Positions 35,301 to 47,683 of a stretch of DNA of 64,000 nucleotides are shown here, piece by piece. Position 1 is the first letter of the stretch, and the number at the start of each line of letters is the position of its first letter. A model generated the notes under the pieces. It did not search any database. It was not told the DNA's origin and worked only from the letters and a program-made list of their open reading frames with translations. A program made the translations under genes and the position numbers. The DNA is from Sphagnum compactum (taxonomy: Eukaryota; Bryophyta; Sphagnopsida; Sphagnales). Location: assembly GCA_965153455.1 (NCBI GenBank), contig OZ234502.1, positions 661,267-725,266 on the forward strand, in the 5' to 3' direction.

Positions 35301-37220
35301 AAACCAAATATAATAATTTGGGAATTTTTACTATTTCCCCCCCCCTTTTACTTTTGGTCATTGAAATCCTTCAAAAACAATTGATTTTCAAATTTCAAAG
35401 TTTTAATTAAATCTCTTTTTGGCAAAAATTTTGCCAATAAAAGAAAGGCTGATATGCAACCCATGAAAAATAGACCATTCATTCCCTTCCAAAATTTGGC
35501 AATCTGTTTGTCAACCAACGCACACCATAAGTCCGACAAGGACAAATGGAATTGTGGCCTTCCGAATTGTTTTGGCAACCCATTTGTCAACTTTGAGAAT
35601 ACAAGTAAGTCACACAAGGAAACACCAAGACACAAAACAATCAATGTAAAATAATTGGAAAGAAATATTGTGCAAAAAGCTCATATTCAAAGGACCATCA
35701 CAATTGAGCAGTCCTCTTGAAAGTTTCACAGTCCCATGTTTCTATGATGTGCTTCATCAGCATGAAACTTGAAAGAGGTTAAATTGTGAATCAAGACAAT
35801 ATGTTTCAACACCTCTTTCTTGAAGAATTTTTTGAACCTCTACACTAAACCACCCCTCTCTCTTTGATGATTATTATTATGATGTAGTAAGCTCTATGAT
35901 TGAAAAAAGCATAACAACAACAATCTCTACAGATGCAGCAGCAAATGGACGCTGACACCAAAAGAAAAACAAACAAACAAACAAACAAACTCTGATCATA
36001 AGTAAATGTGATTGGGGTGTGAGGGAGAGAGAGAGAGAGAGAGAGTCTACTATAAGAGGAGCCTCCAGAGTCCTCCCTCTTCACTTCTCTTGTCTTGATT
36101 CTAGTCTTTATCCCCATGGGAAAGGGAAAAGAGAAGAAATCCAGCTACCCAAATAGTATTATACATTTATTACTTACCCCCCTCTTTGATGAGAGAGAGA
36201 GGAGCAAGGGTTTATGATTGTTTCTTTGTCAAACCTGATCATAAATTTTAATCTCCAGGGCTCAGGAGGAGTGAGCTTTTATCATTGACAACAGCCAATA
36301 TTATCATCATCATAATCAAACTAAATAAATAAATATTCCAGGTGAAAGGAAAGGAATGGAGGGGGAATGGAGTCTGGAGCCTGGAGGATCCTTTGATGCA
36401 ACAGCAATCAAGTCAAGTCATCAATAATACTAAATGGCAAAGTGCAAGAAGAGGATCCTGTTGCCAAAGTCCAGACCTTTTGGACACACACACTGAGTAC
36501 ACTGCTGTGAGAAGAGGGAGAGAGAGAGAGAGAGTACATACATTGAGTTGAACTCCATTGCAATTTGCATAGAGAGAGAGAGTGTGTGCAATGTGCATAT
36601 GCATTGCATATCATACGTATGAACCAGTGTTGTCCAGTTCTTAGTTTTCAGGAAAACCTCTGTCTTGGTATCAACTTTCTTTTTAAAAAGTTAAAAGGAT
36701 TTTCTATAATTTAATTTGCTAGAACCTCCAGTCTAGTTCCAGACCCAGTTCTTCACATTTCCAAGACTCTCTATTCTTGATTCTTCAAACAAAAATCTTA
36801 GGTAGGTCCGGTTCCAAATTGGGTCTAGTTTTGCCTACTTAAAGCATAGTTTCAAAACCATGAATTTTCTAGTTTACGTACTAGCATTGTACAACCACAA
36901 AAAAAAAAGTTACCACCAAATGCCTAACTCCTTATCCCAAAGGTCTTCTTCCAAGTTTGAGTGCAGCCCTAAGACAACTTATAAGCCCTAGCAATTGCAG
37001 CCATTGGTTTGAGATGATCTAGGTCATTCAATGTAAAAGACACAGGTGATGGGAGAGGAAACCTCCTCAGGTTAGGTTGGGTTGGGTTGGATTGGTTTTT
37101 AATCTGTTCCAGAGTTGGTCTTGTGTATGGAAGTATCAACACTATGAGCCTACCAGTCTGGTATGAACCTGAGTCAACAATACCAGCTTTATACCAGTAT
37201 CAGCCTGCTAGTGACATTGA

Positions 37221-37222
<2 letters not shown>

Positions 37223-37251
<29 letters not shown>
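37223..37251. repeat. (TAA)n microsatellite
   Basis: Nine to ten uninterrupted TAA units. Confidence 0.9.
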
Positions 37252-37462
37252 GCCTTGTATCAATTTTACACCAGTCACAATACCAAGGCATATACTTGCC
37301 TCATAGAAGCCAAAAATCTGTCCCAATACCAGCACCCAACTGGTATAAAGTGTTTCTAAAAGTACCCAGGGCCACAGTTGCTGGGTTCACTCTGACCCCC
37401 AATACCAGTACTAACTAGCCTGAAGTGCATTCACGCCTTAATAATCCCACCCATCTTCTTCT

Positions 37463-38105
37463 ACATTTGAGGGAGGGCCCTTGCACAGACCCTTATCCAG
37501 ATAAAAGCCTCAAGGACAGTCAGGCCTTCAATCCTGCAGCCTTTCCAGGTTTGAGGGAGGGGTGCAGGAAGAGCCTCAAGGGCTTTTTTTGGCCTTAAAT
37601 TCTGTGGCCCTTCCAGGTTTGAAGGAGGGGCCCAACAAGAGCCTCAATGGTGTTCAGGCCTTTATTCCACACAGACAAAGACCTTCCAGGGTTGAGGGAG
37701 GACCCCCCAAAGACCTTCCAGAGGTTTGAGGGAGGGCCCAGGAAGAACCTCAAACCTCTGGAAGGTTCGTTCTCCTGCAGACCTTCCAGGTTTGAGGGAG
37801 GGCCCAGTAAAATCCTCAAACCCTCTGGAAGGTCCCTTCTCCGGCGGACCTTCCAGGTTTGAGGGAGGACCCAGTAAGCACCTCAAACCCTCTGGAAGGA
37901 CCCTTCTCCGGCAGACCTTCCAGGTTTGAGGGAGGACCCAGTAAGCACCTCAAACCCTCTGGAAGGTCCCTTCTCCGGCAGACCTTCCAGGTTTGAGGGA
38001 GGATCCAGTAAGCACCTCAAACCCTCTGGAAGGTCCCTTCTCCGGCAGACCTTCCAAGTTTGAGGCCCCCAGAAAGAACCTCAAACCTGTGGAAGGTCTG
38101 TGGTC
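37463..38105. repeat. 67-bp tandem array upstream of the remorin gene
   Basis: Each unit contains GACCTTCCAGGTTTGAGGGA, a short spacer, then CCTCAAACCCTCTGGAAGG, so the unit is itself a near-palindrome. GAGGGAGGAC recurs at 37,794, 37,861, 37,928 and 37,995, an exact 67-bp spacing. More diverged units extend upstream to about 37,463. The open frames on both strands across it (66-104 codons) are repeat translations. The array ends about 860 bp before the remorin start codon. Confidence 0.88.
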
Positions 38106-38279
38106 AGACATAAGGTTCCTGTGTTCCTCTCCTCCTCCTCTAGGCTCCCAGACAGACTCCAAGTCTGCTGCTGCTGTCAACTGTACTCCAGTCTTAAACA
38201 CATTCCTGCCACCACCCTTTGTGAACTTCACTTCTCCTCTTTCTCTCCCTTTGTTTTCCCACACTGTTGCAAAACACTC

Positions 38280-38962
38280 TCTTCTGCACTACTGTAAATG
38301 AATGTGGTTGTTTGTGTTTTGTTGTCTCTTTTGCAGAATGTGTTTGTGTTACTGTCAAGTAGTGTTTGTGTTGTGTCAAAAAGCTTCCACTTTTCTCCAT
38401 ACCTGCAACACCCAAAAACACACCAGCTCCTTGTCGAGCTCACTGAGCACTCCCCTCTCTCTCTCTCTCTCTCTCTCTCTCATTGTCTCTTTCTGTGTGT
38501 CTGTCTTCCCTCTGTGAGCACATTGTCGTCCTCTTCTCAATCGGTTCTTGAGGTTTAGGGAGAGAGGGAGTTCTGAGGCCTGCTGTTGTGGGGGAATAGA
38601 CTTGAAGTACGAAACATTTGTCACCTTGATTGTTTCTAGCACTAGAACTTCTTGTTGTTTTGTCCATAGATCTCAAATTGTTGTAGTTGTAGATAAATTC
38701 CATCCTGGTGCAACTTTCATAGCTCTGGGGACAACTTTCATTGCAGAAAACTCATTGAGCTCAGAAGTTTGCTGCATGAAGTCTGAGCTGGAAGAAGATT
38801 TGGGTTTTGAGGTTTTACAGTAATGTCTTTGTTTTGTGGGTGTTTGTGTCTGTGGTTTCTGCAATGGTTGCGCTCAGGGATTTACATCATGCAGGTATTA
38901 TTGTTGTGGGAAGATTAGTGCAGCGGTGAAGAGAAAGGATCAAAGTGGTGAGAGAAAACATC
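38280..38962 (+). promoter_or_regulatory. Probable promoter/5' UTR region of the remorin gene
   Basis: The region carries a (CT)n run at 38,455-38,481 and T/G-rich DNA with several GCAG splice-acceptor-like sites (for example before 38,895). CT runs near transcription starts are common in plant genes. A 5' UTR intron is possible. I see no clear TATA box, so no transcription start is proposed. Confidence 0.35.
38455..38481. repeat. (CT)n microsatellite
   Basis: About thirteen uninterrupted CT dinucleotides, roughly 480 bp upstream of the remorin start codon. Confidence 0.9.
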
Positions 38963-41900
38963 ATGGGTGGTCATCATCATCATCAGGAGCAGCAACAGGA
39001 GCAGCAGCATGCAGTGGTGGAGGTAGCAGAGGAGAAGGAAAAGCCAAGTCTGCTGCTGCTACAAGAGGAAGATGAGGAGGAAGACGAGGAGGAGGACCGG
39101 AAGAATGTTCTAAGGAGTAAGCCTGCGAGGTTGACTGATCATGGACAGGGGGAGATGATGACGACAAGGATGATGGGTACTAAGAGTGATGTGGGATCAT
39201 TGGGCTCAGGAGTAATCAGTCCCAAGTCTGTGATCACTCGCTTCATGAGTCCAGGTTCTTCATCTTCCAGCAGCATGGAGCATGGCCTGATTGGAGCCAG
39301 AGGAGGAGGAGGAGGAGCATTGGTGGAGAGCAGTAGTGGTGGTCAGTGCAAGTGGTTGCCACCGCGGCATGACAGGGGGTACTCCATTTCTGATGGAGAA
39401 ATCAGCGACTCTGACAGCACTTTTGTCGAGAGCTCCAGTACAACTCGCTCTTCCTCAAGGGAGTTTGCAAAGGTAAAAAAAATGAAAGCGATGTGAAAAC
39501 AAAGACCTCCTCAAACTGCAGCACATGTGCATGCATGTCACCTTGCATTCACTTAGATTGCGCTGCAGGAGCAGTTGGTTCAATGGTTTTGCAGATGATG
39601 CATGGGTTTTTTCTTGACTCAAGAACTTTCTCTCATATCTTTGAGCTTGCTGCTGCAGAGTGGTCCATTAGAGTCATTGCCAGAGACACATTCTTTGGCT
39701 CTTGATGCTGCTGTCAGACCCAATCCTGCATCAACCACTGGAGCAGCAGCAGCAGCAGGTACAAGAAGAATGGTGCATCATGATGATCCTTGACAAGATT
39801 TGCTGAGGACAATCTGGACATTTCTTCTTTGATTGTATCTGAGCATGCATGAACTTCTCAGTGATGATGGGTTTGTTTTCTTTTTTCTTCTGCAGGGGTT
39901 GTGTCTACCACAAATGCTCCTATGGCTTTTACTGCATCTGCATCAACTATGGTGTCTATGGAGCTGATGCAGATCACAACTGCAGCTGCTGCTGCAAGTG
40001 TTGTGGAAATTGTGGATCGATCTTCAACTCAATGCAGGCCAGATCATTGGGTGCAAGCAGCTGCAGCAGGAACAACATCAACAACCCATGATCACCAACA
40101 TTCTGCTGCAGAGAGCGTTGACAAAAAGAAAAAACTGGCCTATCTGAGAAGAAGCCAACCTACCACCACAGGTGTGATGGGTGCCAATGAAGAAGCAGCA
40201 GCAGCAGCAGCTCAGGCTCCTCCTCAGACTAGATTACAACAAAGCATGAGGATAATGCCTTCTGCATCAGATCATACAACTGTTTCTGTGACAGAAAAAT
40301 CCTCCAACCACAATGCCAAAGCAAAGCAAGCAGCTCAACAAGCTGGGCCCCAGGCTACTTGTTCTGCAAGTATGGGTACTATGATCTTTGCTTACCCAGG
40401 AACTCCACAACGACTCTTTCCTGGAGCTTTGCAGGCAATGTACTCAGGAAGTCCTACAGCTGTTGGGAGTCCAAGAGCTGGTGGCAATGGAAATGGATTC
40501 TACAGTCCTGTAAGCTCTTCAGGTATGCAAATTTCCGTCATGCAAAGAAGCTCAATCTTTGTATCTGGATCATGGTGGAAGTCTTGAGATCAGCAGCTGC
40601 TGTTGCTACATTTTGTGATCAATTGGTTCCTGCACTGCAAGAATCCCAAAGATTCAAACTCAAGCACATGCATATTCAACATTGCTGTACATACAAACTT
40701 TGCTTGAGCTTGGTGATCATGGTGGTACATGGTTGCAGATCAGAAAGGTGCAGCAGGCTTGAAAGCTTCAAGTGGCACCAGTCGCTTCCATCAAGGATTT
40801 TTTTCAGGTCCACTCTTGAATCCCATCATTTCGTTGAAGCCAACACCATCAAAGTGGGATGATGCGGAGAAATGGATTACAAGCCCTGGCCATCATGAAT
40901 CATCATCACCTGCAACAGCAGCCTCTGGGCACTCTCATCAGCAGCAGCTTCATCATCACCATCATCAGTATCATGAGCCAATTCTCACAGGTGTGAAACA
41001 TGATACAACAACAACAAACAACCCTCAGGGGTGGTTTTTTCTTGTTTGCAAATTTCTTCTTGGACACTCCTCACAACCTTGAACCTTGTCACATGTAAAA
41101 ACACACACAAAACAAATGCCCTGTGCAGCAATCCACTCTCAACAACAGTTCAACAACAACGACAGAGTTGCATGATCTTGAATGACTTGATCTTGATTGT
41201 TGGCAGGGAGAAGGCATTCCATAGCAGGTGCTGCTGATCAAGGGCAGCTGCTTGAGTCAATGTGTGATGGAGCACCCGGCAGTCCTGAATATTCAACCTC
41301 AAATGCAGAGAAATTATCTGTGTCTCCAAGGAGCAACAGTGAGGTGATTGGCATTGGCAAGGGTCATATTAGGCGATCAATTCCAGCTGCACCCATGACT
41401 GCTACTACTGCTACAACTCAAAAGAAACGCTCCAAGACTTTGTCATTTGGTGATCTTTCAAAGCGGTTTGATCTCTCTCGAGCAGTGGTGGGCCCTGGGA
41501 AATCAAATTTCAATTCCCAAGACATCCAAGACGATGTGTCATTTGAAGAAGATAGACAGCTGTCACGGCCACCAGCAGACCATCAGCATCATCTGATGAT
41601 GATGCCAAAGTACCTCTCCTCAGACTACAATGTTCCAGCTCAGTCTACTTCCTTCAGGAGGTCCATTGCATCCAGTAGAGTTGTGGAAGGAGCTGGTCCA
41701 GGATCTTTACCAAACTTTCCTCATCAACAATTGCCAGTTAATGTATCGTCTGTTGATGAAAGTAAATCTCCAAAGTGCGCCCATGATGCTTGTGACAGTA
41801 GTACTAAAGAGCAAGGAAGTTCTGAAGCACCTTCTTCCTCCTTCGATTCCTGCACCAAAGGTGAGTTGCTCTTCCATGGAAGGTGCAGAACTATTACAAA

Positions 41901-43401
41901 AGAATTCATTGGATTAGCAGTCTTGACTGTGCAAAGAAGAAGCATGAGATGATGATGATGGTTCTATAGATGACATTTCTTCTTCTGCCATGGCTGAGTT
42001 TTCTAACAACAATGTGGGGATTTGGTGGCACAGATGAGTTTTGCATTAGCAGCTCGATCAATGTGCAGATACCAAAACAAGGATTGTGCTCAGTATTGAT
42101 GAGGGAGATTGGCACCGATCCTCCAACTCCTCCTACTTTGCATACCCCACAACCATCATTAGGTCACAGAAACATGGCCACACAAATCACTCCCATAGAA
42201 AGCCAGAAAACCTCAACGTGCACAACACCCAAGTTTATCACCTCACCCACAAGAAACAACAACAATACCATGACACCTGCTGCAGCAGCAGGGTGCTTAC
42301 TGGGTACAACACAACCACCTTTGTCCTCATCGTCTGCATCATCATCCCTACAGCAGCAGCAGCTGCTGCTGCCTGGGCTTGATTTGCTTGAACTCAACAG
42401 CTGCCACCTTGCAAAACTTGAACGTTGCAAGTTAGCATGTGGTGATGATGATGACTTAGAGCTTACAATTGATCGAAACCCAATTGCTTGCAATGATGAT
42501 CATACCACTCCTCAAGAGGATGACATTGAGTTGTTGGAACGCACTGCAAGCCTTCGACAGTATGATTTGGGAGACATGGAGAGGGGAATTCTGGCATCAA
42601 GAGCCACTGCATGGGAGCAAGCTGAGCTAGCCAAGTGCACAACTCGGTAACTTCAAATCTTCTCAAAATACATTGACATGTTGCTTGCTTGCTTGATGAT
42701 GATCTCAAGTGTGCAATGTAGTGAGGATCATGATCTCAAGTGTGCAATATAGAGAGGATCATGATCTCAAGTGCACAGCATACAAGAGGACGACAGACAG
42801 GACTGCATTATGTTCACCCAGTTAAATCTTTCAGTCTCTGAATTGCTACAGTGTTTGTTCAGATACAACCAGAAGGAGGAAAAAATTCTTGAATGGGAGG
42901 TGCTTGAGAAATCCAAGGCCGAGACTGAATTGAAGAAGACGGAGGTACACAATGCAGTTGATTTTACTCTAGTATTTCTAGATGGAAATCTTTTTGTTGT
43001 GCCTTCTTGCAGAATCATTGAGGTCCTCAAGAATTGCAGAAGAATATTTTCACATTTTCCAAATCATCTGTGTCTCATTTGCCACAGATGATGATTCCAT
43101 GATTTCATGAGCTTAGTTTCAAGTTGAAAAACTGGGGTTCTCCTGAAGTGCCAGATACTGAGCTCCCCTCTGGATGTGACTCTTGCTGCAGTTAAAGATT
43201 GAAAAAATGCGGATGCATGCAATTGAGAAGATGCAGAGTCGAGTAGCTGCAGTAAGCCAGAAAGCAGAACAAATGAGAGCTGTGGCTGAGAGCAATCATA
43301 TTGAGAAAGCTGCAAAGACTTCAGCACGAGTCCAGCAGATCATCATCACTGGCCAGCTTCCCAGGCTCTCTCACAACCCCTTTAGATGTTGCTTCTCTTG
43401 A
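38963..43401 (+). CDS. Remorin-family protein with very long disordered N-terminus, eight exons, 1,015 aa
   Basis: Remorins bind the cytosolic face of the plasma membrane, form nanodomains and affect signalling and cell-to-cell transport. Exons: 38,963-39,472, 39,659-39,758, 39,896-40,522, 40,739-40,990, 41,207-41,860, 42,034-42,646, 42,863-42,944, 43,192-43,401; all introns GT-AG with matching phases. ATG 38,963 is the first in-frame ATG. Order: His/Gln-rich start, Glu/Asp run, Ser- and Ala-rich stretches, KWDDAEKWI at 451-459, a MATQITPIESQKTS stretch in exon 6, then the coiled-coil Remorin_C domain in exons 6-8 (RATAWEQAELAKCTTR, YNQKEEKILEWE, LKIEKMRMHAIEKM). The tail PFRCCFS offers two cysteines for possible S-acylation. 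KWDDAEKWI and TPIESQ match the long-N-terminus remorin groups. At 1,015 aa it is far longer than the roughly 200-600 aa I know. Extra middle exons could be alternatively spliced. Confidence 0.85.
42697..42777 (+). repeat. ~35-bp tandem repeat in remorin intron 6
   Basis: ATGATCTCAAGTGTGCAAT recurs three times with a GAGGATC linker. It lies wholly inside the intron between 42,646 and 42,863. Confidence 0.8.
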
Positions 43402-43480
43402 TCATCTGGTCTCTCCTTCTTCATTCCTTCTTTTCTTTCATCATCATTTTGTCGACCCCTTCTTTGTAACACATGAAATG

Positions 43481-44005
43481 TTCCATACTTGGAAGGTGTT
43501 GCACAAATCCACATCCTTTGGACATTCACAACATGTCCCTTGCAATTTTCCATGCAATCAGACCAGTGTGAGACCCTTTCTCACCGAGTGGACTCTACCC
43601 ATGATAAGTAAAGTTCCATACTTGGAAGGTGTTTGCACAATCCACATCCTTTGGACATTCACAACATGTCCCTTGCAATTTTTCATGCAATCAGACCAGT
43701 GTGAGACCCTTTCTCACCGAGTGGACTCTACCCATGATAAGTAAGGTTCCATACTTGGAAGGTGTTTGCACAAATCCACATCCGTTGGACATTCACAACA
43801 TGTCCCTTGCAATTTTTCATGCAATCAGACCGGTGTGAGACCCTTTCTCACCGAGTGGACCCTACCCATGATTTGTAAGGTTGCATACTCCGAAGGTGTT
43901 TGAAGTTCACATCCTTTGGTCATTCCCCAACATAGTGCTTGCCATTTTTAATGCTATCATGTAGGCATGAGCCCCTTTCTCACTGAGTGAACTCTACCCC
44001 ACATC
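43481..44005 (+). repeat. 133-bp tandem array downstream of the remorin gene
   Basis: Four units start TTCCATACTTGGAAGGTGTT at 43,481, 43,614 and 43,747 (exact 133-bp steps), with a diverged fourth at 43,881. Each contains TTGGACATTCACAACATGTC, a CAATCAGACC phrase, and CTTTCTCACCGAGTGGACTC. The first three are nearly identical. The array starts 80 bp after the remorin stop codon, so it probably lies in or just beyond the 3' UTR. Confidence 0.92.
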
Positions 44006-44039
44006 TAGTTCACATTTGTGGAGCTTTTATGTTTTGGAG

Positions 44040-44205
44040 TCCTACCCTGGACAACCCTCTTCCTTTTCCCAAACTCCACACCCCACATCTTCACCCCTTT
44101 ACACCATACCTTAAACTCTAGACAACCGTGGCCCTTCTCCCAAAACTGCACACCCCAGATCTTAAACCCTTTACACCATACCCTAAACCCTAGATTCACT
44201 TGGTT
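44040..44205 (+). repeat. Two tandem copies of a ~75-bp C-rich unit
   Basis: Each copy contains GACAACC, a CTTCTCCCAAA-like phrase, CACACCCCA, and CCTTTACACCATACC. The second ends with CCCTAAACCCTAGATTC. It follows the 133-bp array directly. Confidence 0.65.
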
Positions 44206-46524
44206 TGAGGTGTTTGAATTCATTTGGAGTTTTGATTTTTTTTTTGAATTCCCCTTCCTCATCTTTTGCAATAACATTATTTGGAATAGAATGGTGATGT
44301 GGTTGCAAACATGAACATGATGAAGTAGAACAATGTAGGAAATTTATGAACATGTGTGTGGCTAATGGCACAATTTTTCCGCACACAACAATATAAAATG
44401 TATCCTATATTAGAGCCCATAATACGCTTTGAAAAGAAGGGGCGTGGAGTGTTAAAAGCTCCTCCTCCATTGCCTATGCACTTCTCAAATATTACAAGAG
44501 CATTGCTATCAATCTAAATAATTCCACATGATGTGTGAAATTCACCACCCAATAACCATAAGGACCAAAGGCCTTCTTCTTCTCTTTACCCCTTCAACAA
44601 ATTTTCTCCTCCACCTGTATAGCTACACTTTTACCAAAATGAAAGGGGAGGGAGATTTCTTGCCATAGGGTTTATACTAAGAACCTCTAGAGCTCTTGTA
44701 GCACAATCCCATTTGCAAATCTACAAATGTTATGGTACTTATCACCTCCAAGCTCCACGGCGCCATTTGATTTGTTCAAAAACTATCATGCCTTGCTTTG
44801 CATTCCAATTGCAATAATATATTGGGAACTAAATCAAATCAAGCTTCTCAAGTCAATAGTGAAATTTTTATGAGGTATGTAAATAAAAATGTCCAAAATG
44901 AACAAGATTGCCTTCACTTTGACATCTTCGCTTGGCAAAAGTCTATATGACAAATGTATATATGATAGAGTAACTCACTTTTATGAAGCTTTGTGTGGGC
45001 TACTTGAGTAATATCTTTGTCATTATCCCACATCATATTGATTTGACAATTTGGATATGATTGAAAGGTATGGATGTGGGAAACTAGGATTTGGGGGCAC
45101 ATGTTCCTTTCACTACAAAATTATAATTTTATGACAAATGAAGCTATGTAATTTGGGAAAATTAATTGCAAATAGGTGTTTGCATGGGTTTTTTTTGGTG
45201 ATTTATAATCAATAGGTAAGTTTTAAAATTGTGTGGTGAAAAGAATTTTTTTATATAAAAAATTACCCAAAACACTCACATATGTTAATGTGTGTGCCAA
45301 AAAAAAAGAGGTTTAAGTCTCCATTGCTAATAAATGATGTGTGTTTTCACGCTCCATTGCCAACAACACATATAAAGTTTTAGGGTTTTGATTTTATGGT
45401 GCCATTGTAGGATTTTTTGTGCCAATTCATGACCATATGATTATGTAGGTCACATAATTGTGACTATCCAAAACCCTAGCTTGCCTAATATTCTTCTAAA
45501 CTTGTAGCATGTTTAACATGTTTGTTCAATGTTCAAGTGTGTTCATTTATTTTGAACTACAACTTAAGAAATCAAGAAGATGGCAACAACAAATGGTCAT
45601 TGAACATTTATTATGAGGTTTTCAATTTTTTTCTTTCACTTAATGGATATGAAAATTGTCACAATTCGACAACATAGTGTTGTTACAAATTCACAAAATG
45701 GATTTGGGGGAGGGGGTGGGAGTTTTTTGTAGCTCCATGGCAATTATAGAAGGAATTGGGAGCTTTGACATTGATGCACATAATGGTGTCGAAACCCACA
45801 ACATATGTTTGTTGTTATTCGTCTTTATGTTTTTGCTTGATTTTGCATTACAAACATTTTGTTTTTTATTATTTGAAAACAACTTAGATTTGACAATTTT
45901 ATTTGTTTATATTTCTTTTTCTTTTTTGATTTGAAAGGGTCAAAACTTAGATTTTCTTTTCTTTCCAACTTCCAATTGTCTTTGATGCCACCATTGAGAA
46001 TTTTCACTTCAAGTTTTTCATTTTGGTCAAGGTATTAACATTGCAAATGCAATATTGTTTAGTTCTCCCCTTCTTGAGTCATTGTTCTAACCCTATAATT
46101 CTAGCCTAGATGAATTTCCATTGAAGAAACCTAAAAGGTCTTATGATAAGTCTTGAATCTTCTAGGATTCTTTGGTAATCAAATTTGCTTAGGTAAAATT
46201 GATTGTAAGGGGTGGGGGTTATCTGGTCTCCAAATCAAATGCAGGGTTTGTTCAATTGTTGAAAGGAAGGAAAACAATTTGTCACCAAAGTAGAACACTT
46301 TGCATAAACATGTTATGAAGAAAAAAAACAATTGTTGATTCTTTCAAAGTTGTTGAGGACTTTTATTATAACAAGGATTCTTCTCATGGAAATAATGGAA
46401 GGATGTATGTTGGCAAGCACATTGAATCTATCTTGAGTTTGATCCAATATGGTGTTTGTTTTGGGTTAAGAAAAAAATCATTTAATTTGTCACAATTTTT
46501 CACTTTCTACGCCATAGTCACCTT
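44206..46524. other. Gene-poor AT-rich stretch, no gene recognised
   Basis: Only short frames without motifs. A few tens of bases before 46,525 could be the eroded start of the following transposase pseudogene, but I cannot align it. Confidence 0.45.
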
Positions 46525-47683
46525 ATGTTTGAATTTGAATTAATTAGGGAATTGTTTTGCATTTTGAAAGTTTTAAAAAATCCAAAAAGACATTGGATGA
46601 ATAGTAATGGATGGGGAATGGTTGAAGCAATGCATGATATCATCTTTAGTAACACTAAAAATGTTGTGCACAAAGCTTATTTTTTTAATATAAGTGCAAA
46701 TGAGCACTACAATGGATAACTATCAATGGATTAACATCCATGTCTATGTCATGAAAGATTGGTATCAAGTTCCAATTTTACTAACCTTGGAATGTGTAGA
46801 AGTGAGTGCAAATGCACATAATATCACTACAATCCTCTTGAAGTGCATGATTAAATATGGAGAATTTTCAAATGAGGAGCTTCGTTCAAGGTGGGTGTGC
46901 CTCTGTTGTGACAAAGATTTTGTGTTCCAAGGCTATTGCATTTGGGTAATTTCATAACTAAAATCTAAGTTTGTTTTTTTTATCAATGTGCACATTAAAC
47001 TAATTTGGTAATTGTTATGTTGTCAAAATTGCCTTTAGTATCCTATATTAAATCCATGCTACAAAGTTTTTACTCATTCTTTGCTCACAATCCTAAAAAG
47101 TTTTCAGAATATACTAAACTTGTTGAAACTAACCATGATAAGAACAAATCTACTTGTGACAACTTAAAACTATTATGTGACCTCGAATTGATGTTGGGTT
47201 TATCATGTTTCATGCCCATGTTGGAGGTGATTCATACCCTTATAAAACATGCCCAACATTGAAATGCCTTTATTATGGGCTTTGTGTATGCGGTAAATCT
47301 TGTTGAAGTTGAGTTGTTTTGTCTTTATATTAATTCATTTTACCAATTTTTAAAAAGTCACTATGTCCCACAATCCAAAGGGGGTAATGGTTGCACATTT
47401 AGATTTGAATCTAATTTCTAAATTATGGATGAAGATTGGGTTTTCTATTAAGCCGCAAACTCAATGAGTATGTGAAATTTGTGGATATTGGGATGGTTCA
47501 AATGTTGGGGTTTGTTGAGGATGAAAGAATGTTCATCAATCTCTCATTCATGAAAAATAAGTTATGAAAATGATTAACTACTCACCTTGACTTATGTGTT
47601 AAGAAGTTTAGTAAAAAAAATCACATTGTCTAACTTCCCATATGATAATGCAACTGCATTGTGAAAGGAAATTAAGGTGAGAT
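46525..47683 (+). pseudogene. hAT-type transposase relic (ZNF862/DUF4371-like)
   Basis: Translated pieces in order resemble plant proteins often annotated as zinc finger protein 862-like, a hAT transposase lineage. ISANE and QWINIHVYVMKDWYQVPILL come first, then SNEELRSRWVCL, LSKLPLVSYIKSMLQSFYSF, AFIMGFVYAVNLVEVELFCLY, FVEDERMFINLSFMKNKL, LTTHLDLCVKKF and NFPYDNATAL. Breaks: a frameshift near 46,705, divergent sequence after 46,955, TGA at 47,260-47,262, TAA near 47,420, further stops near 47,565-47,575, and an apparent deletion of the central catalytic part. The VEDERMF...KNKL segment corresponds to the C-terminal hAT dimerisation region. No N-terminal zinc finger is visible. Confidence 0.65.

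Larger units (their letters stand above)
34500..37462. other. Gene-poor stretch with GA microsatellites
   Basis: No gene recognised. GA runs lie at 36,025-36,046, 36,190-36,200, 36,518-36,534 and 36,572-36,582. CTTCCAAATT and ACCCATTTGTCAA-type phrases occur in related form near 35,000-35,110 and 35,490-35,600. A GGTTGGGTTGGATTGG run is at 37,076-37,097 and a TAA microsatellite follows. Short frames rich in serine/leucine or arginine/glutamate reflect the GA runs. Confidence 0.4.

Noticed and set aside
37595-38264. Gly/Pro/Ser-rich open frames on both strands before the remorin gene
   Set aside because: A 67-bp unit is not a multiple of three, yet frames stay open on both strands because the unit lacks stops; no conserved domain is present.
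38945-38962. Start of the remorin at 38,945
   Set aside because: That position is a GTG; the first in-frame ATG is 38,963, which I used. An upstream 5' UTR exon cannot be excluded.
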